Source of the DNA: Phaeobacter sp. A36a-5a
GTDB lineage: Bacteria; Pseudomonadota; Alphaproteobacteria; Rhodobacterales; Rhodobacteraceae
Length of the DNA: 64,000 nt
Assembly: GCF_037911135.1 (NCBI RefSeq)
Contig: NZ_JBBLYU010000001.1
Span: forward strand, 2,108,001-2,172,000
Direction of reading: 5' to 3'
The position numbers and the translations under genes are program-made. Below, piece after piece: positions 46,327 to 55,246 of this stretch (within the stretch, counting starts at the first letter, position 1; each line of letters begins with the position of its first letter). The notes below the pieces were generated by a model. It had not been told where the DNA came from, did not search any database, and saw only the letters and a program-made list of their open reading frames with translations.

Positions 46327-48141
46327 TCAGCTATCCATCTTCAACGCCGAGATGAAAGCTTCCTGGGGAATATCCACCTTGCCGAACTGGCGCATTTTCT
46401 TCTTGCCCGCTTTCTGCTTGTCCAGCAGTTTGCGCTTCCGGGTGGCGTCGCCGCCGTAGCATTTGGCGGTCACGTCCTTGCGCAGCGCCGAGAGGGTCTC
46501 GCGCGCAATCACCTTGCCGCCGATGGCGGCCTGGATCGGGATCTTGAACATGTGGCGCGGGATCAGGTCCTTGAGCTTTTCGCACATGGCGCGGCCCCGC
46601 AATTCGGCGCGGTCGCGGTGCACCATCATCGACAGCGCATCCACCGGCTCGTCGTTGACCAGCACCGACATCTTGACCAGATTGTCCTCGCGGTAGCCGG
46701 TCATCTGGTAGTCGAAGGAGGCATAGCCCTTGGTTACCGATTTCAACCGGTCATAGAAGTCAAACACCACCTCGTTCAGCGGCAGGTCATAGACCACCAT
46801 GGCGCGGGAGCCGGCGTAGGTCAGGTCTTCCTGAATGCCGCGACGGTCCTGGCAGAGCTTCAGCACATCGCCGAGGTATTCATCGGGCACCAGAATGGTC
46901 GCCTTGATGCGCGGCTCCTCAAGGTGGTCGACCTTGGACATATCGGGCATGTCGGCGGGGTTGTGCAGCTCGATCATCTCGCCCTCAACGCCTTCCTTGC
47001 CCTTCATGTAGACATGGTAGACCACGGAGGGCGCGGTGGTGATCAGCTCGATATTATATTCGCGTTCGATCCGGTCGCGGATCACCTCAAGGTGCAACAG
47101 ACCAAGGAAGCCGCAGCGGAAGCCAAAGCCGAGGGCCGCGGAGGTTTCCATTTCAAAGGAGAAGGACGCGTCATTCAGCGCCAGCTTGTCGATGGCGTCG
47201 CGCAGGTCTTCGAACTCGGAGGAATCCACCGGGAAGAGACCGCAGAACACCACGGGCTGTGCCGGTTTAAAGCCCGGCAGGGCGACCTCGGTGCCGTTGC
47301 GGTCATTGGTGATGGTGTCGCCGACGCGGGTGTCGCGCACCTGTTTGATGGACGCGGTGAGGAAGCCGATCTCGCCTGGTTCCAGCTGGTCCACCACCTG
47401 CATGGCCGGGCGGAACACGCCGATGCGGTCGACGTGATGCAGAGTGCCGTTCGACATGAATTTGACCCGCATGCCCTTTTTCAGGACGCCGTCCATGATG
47501 CGGACCAGAACGATCACACCGAGATAGGCGTCATACCAGCTGTCCACCAGCATCGCCTTCAGCGGCGCGTCGCGGGTTCCGGTTGGCGCGGGGAGTTTCT
47601 TCACGATGGCTTCGAGCGTCTCGCGGATGCCCTGCCCTGTCTTGGCCGAAACCCGGATCGCCTCGGAGGCGTCGATGCCGATCACATCCTCGATCTGTTC
47701 GGCGACGCGGTCACAGTCAGAGGCCGGCAGGTCGATCTTGTTCAGGACCGGCACGATTTCATGGTCGGCGTCCAGCGCGTGATAGACATTGGCCAGCGTC
47801 TGCGCCTCAACCCCTTGCGAGCTGTCGACCACCAGAAGCGAGCCTTCGACCGCGCGCATGGAGCGGGAGACCTCATAGGCGAAATCGACGTGACCGGGGG
47901 TGTCGATCAGGTTCAGCACATAGGTCTCGCCATCATCGGCCTTGTAGTCGATGCGGACGGTGTTGGCCTTGATGGTGATGCCGCGCTCGCGCTCGATATC
48001 CATGGAGTCGAGCAGCTGCTCCTTCATATCGCGGTCCTCAACCGTTCCGGTCTCCTGAATGAGCCGGTCAGCGAGAGTGGATTTGCCATGGTCGATATGG
48101 GCGACGATGGAGAAATTGCGGATGTGAGCGAGGTCTGTCAT
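46327..48141 (-). CDS. lepA: Elongation factor 4 (LepA)
   Basis: A 604-residue ribosomal GTPase: G1 [15 protein letters not shown]3 DTPGHVDF, G4 NKIDLPASD, followed by EF-G-like domains II, III and V and the LepA-specific C-terminal domain ([20 protein letters not shown]). Back-translocates or aids initiation/assembly of ribosomes under stress. Normal length and codon use; it separates two AT-rich genes (AIPR and the mosaic gene). Confidence 0.97.
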   Translation of the reverse strand: MTDLAHIRNFSIVAHIDHGKSTLADRLIQETGTVEDRDMKEQLLDSMDIERERGITIKANTVRIDYKADDGETYVLNLIDTPGHVDFAYEVSRSMRAVEGSLLVVDSSQGVEAQTLANVYHALDADHEIVPVLNKIDLPASDCDRVAEQIEDVIGIDASEAIRVSAKTGQGIRETLEAIVKKLPAPTGTRDAPLKAMLVDSWYDAYLGVIVLVRIMDGVLKKGMRVKFMSNGTLHHVDRIGVFRPAMQVVDQLEPGEIGFLTASIKQVRDTRVGDTITNDRNGTEVALPGFKPAQPVVFCGLFPVDSSEFEDLRDAIDKLALNDASFSFEMETSAALGFGFRCGFLGLLHLEVIRDRIEREYNIELITTAPSVVYHVYMKGKEGVEGEMIELHNPADMPDMSKVDHLEEPRIKATILVPDEYLGDVLKLCQDRRGIQEDLTYAGSRAMVVYDLPLNEVVFDFYDRLKSVTKGYASFDYQMTGYREDNLVKMSVLVNDEPVDALSMMVHRDRAELRGRAMCEKLKDLIPRHMFKIPIQAAIGGKVIARETLSALRKDVTAKCYGGDATRKRKLLDKQKAGKKKMRQFGKVDIPQEAFISALKMDS

Positions 48142-48183
48142 GCAAGGGGATATGATTTGGTTTTAGGGTTTGGTCAAGCGGGC

Positions 48184-49686
48184 ATGAGCGATAATAGGAC
48201 ACGACGAAGCAAGCGCCGGTTTGGAGTAGCCGTGAACAGGCGCTTCAATGTTGTTGTTGCGCGAGAAATCCTAAGGCAGCTAGCTTTTCTCCAGAACCCA
48301 TTCGACTCTGAGAGGCTAGGGTGGACATTTTTCACACAGTTCTACGTTTTGAGAGTGGTCGCGATATCGGTCAGAATATCTTACGCTCCTACACGTGACA
48401 TGATCGGTATTCTCCGGTTCGCGTTAGATAAGCTATCTTATGCCCCTAAGATTCACGGCGACCCAGCATTTTCAGATATTATCGATCTAGCAAAGCTATT
48501 GGCTCCCACCAAATCGCTAGGAAAAACGGCAGTCAAAGGTGCGCTGAATGACATCTTGCTGCGAGGTCATATCGATGGCAACTTTCTAGATACAGAAGGG
48601 AAAAGAAAGAGCCTGCGCAGTGATATCGGAAATTTTGACAACATATCGCTCGCCGATCCACTCTTTGACAACTCACCAGATCTGGAAATATCAAAATTTA
48701 TTAGTGCCTTAGATGTAAATTCGGCAATCCTAAACCACTGGCGCGAGTGGTACAAAGGTTTCCTCGACGGCAAACCGCTCGATTGGGACCTGCAACGCCG
48801 GGTTGCCTTGATCGACGATGCAATCTGGGACGCTGGCCCCGAAGCCGTCGCCGCCGAAATCGAGCGGATCAAGGCTGAATTCCTCGCTGAAAAACTACCA
48901 TTGGCCGAGACCATCGAGCTGAACCCGGAGACTGGCAAGTTCCGCGCGGTGCCGATCCCGGTGGAGAACGCGTCTTATATGTCCGCTCTTCTGTCGCAGA
49001 TCGGCGACGCACTGGAGGATTGCCTTGGCGGCCATAACGGGCTGTCGGAGCGCTCGGGCGATGTGAAAAAGCTCAACCGGGTGCTGACCAAATACAGGGA
49101 CGACCCGCAGAACGCGGAGCTGACGCTGACAACAGTTGCCGGCAGCCTGCGGCGGCAATTGATTGAGACCAGAGAACTTCCCCCGAATGAGGATAACCAC
49201 GCCCTTCTCCACACTGTAGAGGAAGGCGTGCGCGGCATTCGGGTCAATCATTCTGAGGTCGCGGCGAACCGCGAACAGCTTGGAAGGCAGGCGTTCAAAA
49301 CGCTTGCAGCTGAGGAAAAGCAAGTGCTGGAAGAAGCCTTGCCCATCCTTACAGCGATCAGCGAGGCAGAGCTTGCGGAAGATTTCGCGCAGGATATTCC
49401 AGAACTGATCAACGATGCCACATTGCCGCTGGCAAATGGCGCGCCCCCTTTGCCCGGCGCGGATGCGGCAACACGGGTGTTCAGCCGTGTTTCCAAGATG
49501 GCCTTGTTGAAAGATCAGTATGACACGGTCACACGCAAAGGTGCCGAATGGTTCGACAGCGACACTCGAAAGACAGTGCAACTCGCTGGCTTGGTAGGTG
49601 GTGGTGCAGTTGCGGCAGGGGTCAATTTTGGCCCCAAGTTGCTTGAACTCGTAAAAATTGGCCTGCGCCTGCTCGGTGTTCTCTGA
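48184..49686 (+). CDS. Mosaic protein of unknown function
   Basis: A 500-residue protein, ATG at 48184 (the frame is open far upstream, antisense to lepA, but that part is a shadow). The first ~180 codons are AT-rich (26 and 28 G/C per 60 bp sampled at 48421 and 48301); from the WREWYKGFLDGKPLDWDLQR segment (~residue 185) composition rises to normal and the sequence is acidic and helical (RRVALIDDAIWDAGPEAVAA, SALLSQIGDALEDCLGGHN). It ends with a hydrophobic, possibly membrane-inserting tail (LAGLVGGGAVAAGVNFGPKL). The central module is, from memory, shared by many roseobacter hypothetical proteins with differing N-termini. No catalytic motif seen. Confidence 0.65.
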   Translation: MSDNRTRRSKRRFGVAVNRRFNVVVAREILRQLAFLQNPFDSERLGWTFFTQFYVLRVVAISVRISYAPTRDMIGILRFALDKLSYAPKIHGDPAFSDIIDLAKLLAPTKSLGKTAVKGALNDILLRGHIDGNFLDTEGKRKSLRSDIGNFDNISLADPLFDNSPDLEISKFISALDVNSAILNHWREWYKGFLDGKPLDWDLQRRVALIDDAIWDAGPEAVAAEIERIKAEFLAEKLPLAETIELNPETGKFRAVPIPVENASYMSALLSQIGDALEDCLGGHNGLSERSGDVKKLNRVLTKYRDDPQNAELTLTTVAGSLRRQLIETRELPPNEDNHALLHTVEEGVRGIRVNHSEVAANREQLGRQAFKTLAAEEKQVLEEALPILTAISEAELAEDFAQDIPELINDATLPLANGAPPLPGADAATRVFSRVSKMALLKDQYDTVTRKGAEWFDSDTRKTVQLAGLVGGGAVAAGVNFGPKLLELVKIGLRLLGVL

Positions 49687-49880
49687 ACAGGCCACCCCCA
49701 GTCCCAAGGCCAAACCGCGCCTGATCTACGCAAGGTCAGGCACTGCCCTCCCCGCTTTGTCAAAACGCCGCAAATTCGTCTGGCCTCCTGCGGGCGGGTC
49801 GAAAATACGCTATACTGTGGCCATTCCGCGAGACGCGCGCCCCCGCTGCGGGGGATCCCACTGCTCAGGAGGACACCGAA

Positions 49881-50063
49881 ATGGATGCCATCAGAACTGC
49901 CGAATATGCCCGAGCGCTCTATTCAGCGCATGGGGACAAGGCCGAGGCCGAAGTGGCGCAGAAAATGCGGCGTTGTCAGGAGGCTGGCAAAACCGCCGAG
50001 GCCGAGGACTGGAAGTCGGTCCGCCAGATGATCCTGTCCCTGCGCGGGCCAAATCAGTCCTGA
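49881..50063 (+). CDS. Small conserved-type protein, unknown function
   Basis: A 60-residue helical protein (MDAIRTAEYARALYSAHGDK at the start) with an excellent AGGAGG 8-10 nt upstream and a TATACT -10-like element at 49811-49816. Charged, no signal or membrane segment. Lineage-specific small protein; codon use is GC-rich as in core genes, supporting that it is real. Confidence 0.7.
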   Translation: MDAIRTAEYARALYSAHGDKAEAEVAQKMRRCQEAGKTAEAEDWKSVRQMILSLRGPNQS

Positions 50064-50354
50064 CCTGCGCCCGCTGGCCGCTCGGTCGAACAGCTGCCCG
50101 AACGGGGGGCCGGACTATCGGACAGCGCCGCGTCGCCATAGCAGATCACCAGAGGGGCCGGCGCCCGATGGGCGCGGCAGCGGCTGGGCTATGCCCGGGC
50201 CGCGGCGGAGGCCCTCTTGCCCGTTGGCGGGTTTCCGCCGAGGGCTAACCAGCTGTTTACCTAGATTGAAAGCCTCCGCCGCTTGCGTCATAGTCCCGGC
50301 ACACGCGGGCATCAGACCCGTTCAGATCAGAGCACTTGCAGATTTCTAGGGACA

Positions 50355-50672
50355 ATGAAGATGAAGCTACTGCTGACTGCCACGCTATGCGCTGTGATGA
50401 TCACCGGTGCGATGCCTGCCCCCGTCGACGCCGGCGCCATCGAGAAGGCCTGCCGCCAGTCCAACCGCGCCGCAGCCTCGCCGTCACTCTGCCGCTGCAT
50501 TCAGTCGGTGGCCAATGCCAGCCTCAACCGCAGCGAACGCAAGACCGTGTCGAAATGGTTCAGCGATCCGCATCAGGCCCAGGTCGTGCGCCAGTCGAGC
50601 CGCAGCTCGGACGAGCGGCTGTGGAAACGGTACAAATCCTTCGGTGAAAACGCAGCCCGGGTCTGTAGCTGA
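50355..50672 (+). CDS. Small secreted cysteine-containing protein
   Basis: A 105-residue protein with signal peptide (KLLLTATLCAVMITGAMPAP, cleavage before about residue 25) and a mature part with cysteines at ACRQSN, SLCRCIQSVAN and the C-terminal VCS. Database entries for this Rhodobacteraceae type are often labelled arginine transporter, which the sequence does not support. Basic mature domain; possible periplasmic disulfide protein. Confidence 0.7.
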   Translation: MKMKLLLTATLCAVMITGAMPAPVDAGAIEKACRQSNRAAASPSLCRCIQSVANASLNRSERKTVSKWFSDPHQAQVVRQSSRSSDERLWKRYKSFGENAARVCS

Positions 50673-50861
50673 TCCGCTGCGGCGGGGTGGGTTAATCACG
50701 TCCAACCCGGCGCCCGAATGACACCGGGTGACATCGGATAAGACGCCCCGCAGGCAGAGGCTATCACGGACCGCAGCTGAGCAGACGATGCGCATCGCCC
50801 CTCCCCTTTCCCATCGACGGGACGCAGAACGGCGCCCGCACCATCAGGCAGGACCGCAGAT

Positions 50862-51827
50862 ATGTTGATGAAAGGGGTGACGCTGCGCGGGCTTGAGGTG
50901 TTCGAAGCGCTCGCCAAGACCGGGTCGGTGGCACAGACGGCCGCGCTCACCGGGCTGAGCCAGCCTGCGGTCAGCCAGCAGCTGCGCAATCTGGAAAGCG
51001 CGCTGGGGGCGGAGCTGGTCAACCACGGCCGCCGTCCGATGGTGCTGACCCCGGCCGGGCGCAATTTCCTGGTGCGGACGGAGGCGGTGCTGACCGAGCT
51101 GCGTCTGGCGCAGAGCGAATTGAGCGTGGTTGACCTCAACCACCTGTCGACGCTGTCCATCGGTCTGATTGATGATTTCGACAATGATCTGACCCCGCGT
51201 CTGGCCACCACGCTGGCCGAGAGCCTGGTCAACTGCCGTTTCAAGATGATCACCGCAGGCAGCCACGACATTCTGGACGCACTGGATGCGCGCGAGCTGC
51301 ATATTGCCGTGGCGGCCACCTCCGGTGCGCTGCGCGAGGGGATCACCGAATACCCGCTGGTGCGCGATCCCTTCATGCTGGTGGCGCCGCGCGGGATGCT
51401 GCGCAAACCGGAGGCGGAGATGGATATCCTCAGCGCCCTGCCGTTTCTGCGCTATGAGAGCAGCCAGCTGATTTCGCAGCAGATCGAGGCCCATCTGGCG
51501 CGCCAGAAGCTGCTGTTTGAGGAACGGTTCGAAATCGGCTCGCATCTGTCGCTGATGGCGCTGGTGGCGCGGCGGATCGGCTGGGCGATCACCACGCCGC
51601 TGGGCTATATGCGGGCTGGCCGGTTCCATGATGAGATCGAGGCCTTTCCGCTGCCCTTTGGGGCGTTTTCGCGGCGAATTTCGCTGTTTTCCAGTGCCGA
51701 TTGGGCCGACCGGGTGCCGCGCGACGTGGCGCAGACGATGCGGCGGCTGGTGCAGGGCCATATGATTGACCCTGCGGTACACCGCCTGCCCTGGCTGGCC
51801 GGTGAGCTGAAGGTGCTGGAGGACTGA
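50862..51827 (+). CDS. LysR-family transcriptional regulator
   Basis: A 321-residue regulator: N-terminal winged HTH (LRGLEVFEALAKTGSVAQTA, then GLSQPAVSQQLRNLESALGA, residues ~8-50) and a periplasmic-binding-fold sensor domain (~95-300; SIGLIDDFDNDLTPRLATTL). The start could be either of two close Met codons. No divergent target gene, the usual context clue, lies upstream, so its effector is unknown. Convergent with the phosphatase gene, 7 bp apart. Confidence 0.92.
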   Translation: MLMKGVTLRGLEVFEALAKTGSVAQTAALTGLSQPAVSQQLRNLESALGAELVNHGRRPMVLTPAGRNFLVRTEAVLTELRLAQSELSVVDLNHLSTLSIGLIDDFDNDLTPRLATTLAESLVNCRFKMITAGSHDILDALDARELHIAVAATSGALREGITEYPLVRDPFMLVAPRGMLRKPEAEMDILSALPFLRYESSQLISQQIEAHLARQKLLFEERFEIGSHLSLMALVARRIGWAITTPLGYMRAGRFHDEIEAFPLPFGAFSRRISLFSSADWADRVPRDVAQTMRRLVQGHMIDPAVHRLPWLAGELKVLED

Positions 51828-51834
51828 ACCCGCC

Positions 51835-52275
51835 TTAGCGCAATGTTCTGGCCAGCCCGGCTGCGGCGGCTTCGATCAGATCGAGGCATCCGTCAAAGTC
51901 GCGGGTGTAATAGGGATCCGGCACGTGATCGGCGCCATGATCCGGGGCGTAATCGGTGAACAGCCTGACCGGCGTCGCAGCTCCCTCGGGGCGCAGCGCT
52001 TCGATATCGGCGAGATTGTCGCCATCCATTGCGATGATCAGATCAAAGCGGGCGAAATCCTGTGGTGTGAACTGACGCGCGCGCAGATCCGACAGATCAA
52101 TCCCCCGCGCCCCGGCTGCGGCCTGCATGGCGCCATAGGGCGGCGCGCCCACATGGTAGCCTGCGGTGCCGGCGCTGTCGGTCCCGACCTGCGGGCAGAG
52201 CAGTCGAAACACGCCTTCGGCGGCGGGGGAGCGGCAGATATTGCCAAGACAGACAAAGAGAACGTTCTGCGTCAC
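51835..52275 (-). CDS. Low-molecular-weight protein tyrosine phosphatase
   Basis: A 146-residue cytosolic enzyme with the P-loop VCLGNICRSP (C-x5-R-S, residues ~9-18) and the late general-acid motif VPDPYYTRDFDG (DPYY). Length is standard. Acts on phosphotyrosine in regulatory or polysaccharide-synthesis proteins; no tyrosine kinase is nearby. Confidence 0.94.
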   Translation of the reverse strand: MTQNVLFVCLGNICRSPAAEGVFRLLCPQVGTDSAGTAGYHVGAPPYGAMQAAAGARGIDLSDLRARQFTPQDFARFDLIIAMDGDNLADIEALRPEGAATPVRLFTDYAPDHGADHVPDPYYTRDFDGCLDLIEAAAAGLARTLR

Positions 52276-52423
52276 GGATGCGGCCTTTGCTGGATGCGCC
52301 GCGATTTGGCGCGAGGGGAGAGGCCCATGGTAACGCGCCCGCAGAAAAAGAAAATGGCCAGCCCATGCGGCGGTCTGCGCGGGCTGGCCGAAAAAGGGCT
52401 GTGGTTTCAGATCAGACGGGCGA

Positions 52424-52894
52424 TCAATGCGAGTGTTTCATCGCACCGTGATCTGCCTTGCGCTCCAGATCGACGGGCACGGTCACGGTGACCTCACCGG
52501 CCTTTTCGAACACGAGGGTAAGATCGACCGTATCGCCATGCTCCAGCGGTCTGGTCAGCCCCATCAGCATCACATGATCGCCGCCACGTTGCAGCATATG
52601 GGTGGCACTGGCAGCAACGGCAAAGCCCTCCTCGACGTGGAGCATCTGCATGACGCCGTTTTCGCCTTCCTTATGGGTGTGCAGCTGCACCAGCTTTGCG
52701 GCGTCGCTATGGGCTGCGATCAGGCGGTCGTCGCTGTCGGAGGCGTTTTCGATCATCATAAAGGCCGCGCCGCTCTTGGCGGCTTTGGAGGAGACGCGGG
52801 CGTAGCTGTCTGTCACGGTGATGTCGGCGGCAAAGGCGGCACCGGCAAAACAGATGGCAGCGACGCTGGCGGCAAAAGTGGTCTTGAAGGTCAT
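52424..52894 (-). CDS. Periplasmic copper chaperone PCu(A)C
   Basis: A 156-residue protein with signal peptide (FAASVAAICFAGAAFA) and the Cu(I)-binding H-x10-M-x21-H-x-M pattern (LHTHKEGENGVMQM, then ASATHMLQRGGDHVMLMG). A His-rich C-terminus (HGAMKHSH) adds metal ligands. PCu(A)C inserts copper into cytochrome c oxidase CuA. Probably cotranscribed with the Cys-containing secreted protein 53 bp upstream. Confidence 0.93.
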   Translation of the reverse strand: MTFKTTFAASVAAICFAGAAFAADITVTDSYARVSSKAAKSGAAFMMIENASDSDDRLIAAHSDAAKLVQLHTHKEGENGVMQMLHVEEGFAVAASATHMLQRGGDHVMLMGLTRPLEHGDTVDLTLVFEKAGEVTVTVPVDLERKADHGAMKHSH

Positions 52895-52947
52895 TGGTCG
52901 TGATCCTTGATACGTAGGCTTCGGAATTCAGGTCTGGTGGAGCGCGC

Positions 52948-53304
52948 TCAGACCGCGCGCAGAGGCACCAGTTCCGGTGGACCACGGGCCCAGGCCGCCA
53001 GCCGCACCATGGGCAGGATCGCGGCGGATTCGCCCAGATCGCGCGTCAGCTGTCGCGGCAGGGTACTCTGCGCCGGAAGCGGCAGCGACAGCGCAAGATC
53101 GGCGGTGAAGGTCAGGCATTCGGGGCAGTCCATCGGCGGCGAGACCGGCTGGCCGTCGCTGTCGATATAGACCATCACCGGCCCGGTGCCGGTACAGATC
53201 ACCATCTGCCCCGTAGCATCGCGCATACCCGCCTGCGCGCTGACGCCGGTGACGGCCATCAAAGCGATCAGGGCCAGAGCCAGATATGAACGCAGCAAGG
53301 TCAT
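52948..53304 (-). CDS. Secreted Cys-motif protein next to the copper chaperone (DUF2946-like)
   Basis: A 118-residue protein started at MTLLRSYLALALIALMAVTG (signal peptide). The mature part has MVICTGTGP and DCPECLTF, a C-x2-C pair plus a third cysteine, resembling DUF2946 proteins that accompany copper or heme uptake genes. Directly upstream of the PCu(A)C gene on the same strand, so a role in copper handling is likely by context, not proven. Confidence 0.7.
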   Translation of the reverse strand: MTLLRSYLALALIALMAVTGVSAQAGMRDATGQMVICTGTGPVMVYIDSDGQPVSPPMDCPECLTFTADLALSLPLPAQSTLPRQLTRDLGESAAILPMVRLAAWARGPPELVPLRAV

Positions 53305-53408
53305 TGTGCCGCGAGATATGCGCCCGCGACCGCGCCGCTGCAAGGCGAAAAAGGGACGCAGGCAAAGCAGGCGCGACCGGCGAGACAGGCACACCAGTGA
53401 CACATATG

Positions 53409-53442
53409 AAAACGCCGCGCATGAGGGTCATGCACGGCGTTT
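53409..53442 (-). terminator. Intrinsic terminator of rpmB
   Basis: AAACGCC (53410-53416) pairs with GGCGTTT (53436-53442), with an inner GCATGA/TCATGC stem; on the minus strand the stem is followed by TTTT. It begins ~40 nt after the rpmB stop. Confidence 0.8.
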
Positions 53443-53482
53443 CGAAATCTTGTCCCTGCCCGCTGCGGGCCGGGTCTGGCGA

Positions 53483-53773
53483 TCAGGCCTCGGCGGCTTG
53501 TGCCTTGGCGATCTCTTTCTTGACCTTCAGCGCTGCGGTGGACAGCTCTTCGTCCTTGGCTTTGGCCAGGAATGCGTCCAGACCACCACGGTGATCAACG
53601 GTGCGCAGAGCAGCCGCGGAGATGCGCAGCTTGATACCACGACCCAGAGTCTCGGACTGGAGGGTCACGTCGTTCAGGTTCGGCAGAAAGCGACGTTTGG
53701 TTTTGTTGTTGGCGTGGCTGACATTGTTGCCAGTCATCGGGCCTTTTCCGGTCAGTTCGCAACGGCGCGACAT
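53483..53773 (-). CDS. rpmB: 50S ribosomal protein L28
   Basis: A 96-residue ribosomal protein: [20 protein letters not shown] then [34 protein letters not shown]; the lone Cys form without the zinc ribbon. AAGGATG precedes the ATG. The 296-bp gap upstream (53774-54069) is its leader and promoter region. Confidence 0.97.
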   Translation of the reverse strand: MSRRCELTGKGPMTGNNVSHANNKTKRRFLPNLNDVTLQSETLGRGIKLRISAAALRTVDHRGGLDAFLAKAKDEELSTAALKVKKEIAKAQAAEA

Positions 53774-54069
53774 AGGTTCATCCTTCGTATCTGGGGCGCC
53801 CGTGGATCATTGTTCGAATCGAGCACCAAATTACAAGGGGCGCGGCCATTGGCTGCGCCCGAAAACTGGTTGGATGCGTTTAGGAGGAATCGCGTGCAGG
53901 GTCAAGCCATATGAAACGGATTTATGGGACAACCCGTGCACAACCTCCCAGCGGGCTGTTTCAGCACCCAAGGTCTGCGCCCTCATAGCCTGTCTGAGGC
54001 GCGGACTCCAGCGTTTATCACAGCATCTGCGCCTGCCGCAGCATCCCCTCCCGGCAGCCGGTGCGGACC
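53774..54069. other. Leader/intergenic region upstream of rpmB
   Basis: A 296-bp gap between meaB and rpmB. One clear hairpin, GGGCGCGGCC (53838-53847) / GGCTGCGCCC (53851-53860), lies 65 nt before the rpmB start; on the minus strand it is followed by a moderately T-rich stretch, so it could be a meaB terminator or an rpmB leader element. No gene or tRNA seen. Confidence 0.5.
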
Positions 54070-55107
54070 TCAACCGACGCCCAGCCCGGCCAGCAGATCC
54101 CGGGCCGCCGCCGCCGGCGTGATCTGCCCTGCCGCCACATCTTCGGAGAGTTCCGCCATGCGGCTCCGCGCCCAGGGGGTTTCCAGCCGTGCCAGCAGCG
54201 CCTGACGCACATCCTCGCCAAACCAGTAGCGGGCCTGTTCGGCGCGGCGGCGCTGCCAGTGGCCATTGGCGCGACGCCAGTCGGCCAGCGCCTGCATGTC
54301 GTCCCATGCGGTCTCCAGCCCGTCCCTTGTCGCGGCAGAGACCATCAGCGCCTTGGGGAAGCCATCGGGATCCTGCGGACGTTTGCGCAGCAGGCGCAGC
54401 GCCCCGGCATAATCGGCGCAGGTGCGGGTGGCGGCCGGTTTCAGATCGCCGTCGGCCTTGTTCACCAGAATGATGTCGGCCATTTCCATGATACCGCGTT
54501 TGACGCCCTGCAATTCGTCGCCCCCCGCCGGCGCCAGCAGCAAGAGAAACAGATCGGACATTTCCGAGACCACGGTTTCTGACTGCCCGACCCCGACGGT
54601 TTCGATCAGCACCACGTCAAAGCCCGCCGCCTCGCACAGCGCCACCGCTTCGCGCGAGCGGCGCCCAACGCCGCCCAGATGGGTCTGGCTTGGCGAGGGG
54701 CGGATAAAGGCGTTTTTTTCACGGCTGAGATGTTCCATCCGGGTCTTGTCGCCCAGAATCGATCCGCCCGAACGGGTCGAGCTGGGATCAACCGCAAGCA
54801 CCGCGACCCGCAGGCCTGCCGCGATCAGCATCATGCCGAAGCTTTCGATGAAGGTGGATTTCCCCACCCCCGGCGTGCCGGACAGGCCGATGCGCAGAGC
54901 CTGACGGTTTTCGCGGGCCAGACTGTCCAGCAGGCGGGTGGTGGCCTCGCGGTGGTCGGCGCGCCCGCTTTCCACCAGCGTGATCGCTCGGGCCAGGGCG
55001 CGGCGTTCGCCATTCAGGATCCGCGCGGCCAGATCGTCGATATCCAGCGGACCCCTGCGGTCTGCCGTTGTGCCGCCTGTTCCACCGGAATTGCCTGCTG
55101 CTGCCAT
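54070..55107 (-). CDS. meaB: MeaB, methylmalonyl-CoA mutase-associated GTPase
   Basis: A 345-residue G3E-family GTPase that loads and protects adenosylcobalamin in methylmalonyl-CoA mutase. Motifs: Walker A GLSGTPGVGKSTFIE (~residue 66), VDPSSTRSGGSILGDKTRM, ETVGVGQSE (G3) and ILVNKADGD (G4). ATG at 55107 has GGAGAGGG 7-8 nt upstream. The mutase itself is outside the window. Links functionally to cobalamin supply (cobQ at 37 kb). Confidence 0.94.
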   Translation of the reverse strand: MAAAGNSGGTGGTTADRRGPLDIDDLAARILNGERRALARAITLVESGRADHREATTRLLDSLARENRQALRIGLSGTPGVGKSTFIESFGMMLIAAGLRVAVLAVDPSSTRSGGSILGDKTRMEHLSREKNAFIRPSPSQTHLGGVGRRSREAVALCEAAGFDVVLIETVGVGQSETVVSEMSDLFLLLLAPAGGDELQGVKRGIMEMADIILVNKADGDLKPAATRTCADYAGALRLLRKRPQDPDGFPKALMVSAATRDGLETAWDDMQALADWRRANGHWQRRRAEQARYWFGEDVRQALLARLETPWARSRMAELSEDVAAGQITPAAAARDLLAGLGVG

Positions 55108-55246
55108 GGTGGCCCTCTCCCCGCTCCTAGGTTTGGGCATTGATGGCGCAGCCGGGCGGCGCTTGTCCAGTGAACATCCGTCGCAGGAGGACAAAGCCGG
55201 TGCGCTCGGCGCTGGACCACGCCCGCGCCATTGGCGATAAGGCGGC

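Noticed and set aside
46279-48183. Open frame antisense to lepA, continuous with the mosaic gene
   Set aside because: Antisense shadow of lepA. Only the part from ATG 48184 is kept as a gene.
49840-49870. CCCCCGCTGCGGGGG hairpin before the 60-aa gene, considered as a third copy of the dispersed repeat
   Set aside because: It lacks the 25-bp core found in the two real copies; only a GC-rich hairpin is shared.
53805-53830. tRNA-like T-loop word TTCGAATC upstream of rpmB
   Set aside because: The flanking bases cannot form a T stem and no anticodon or acceptor stem is found around it.
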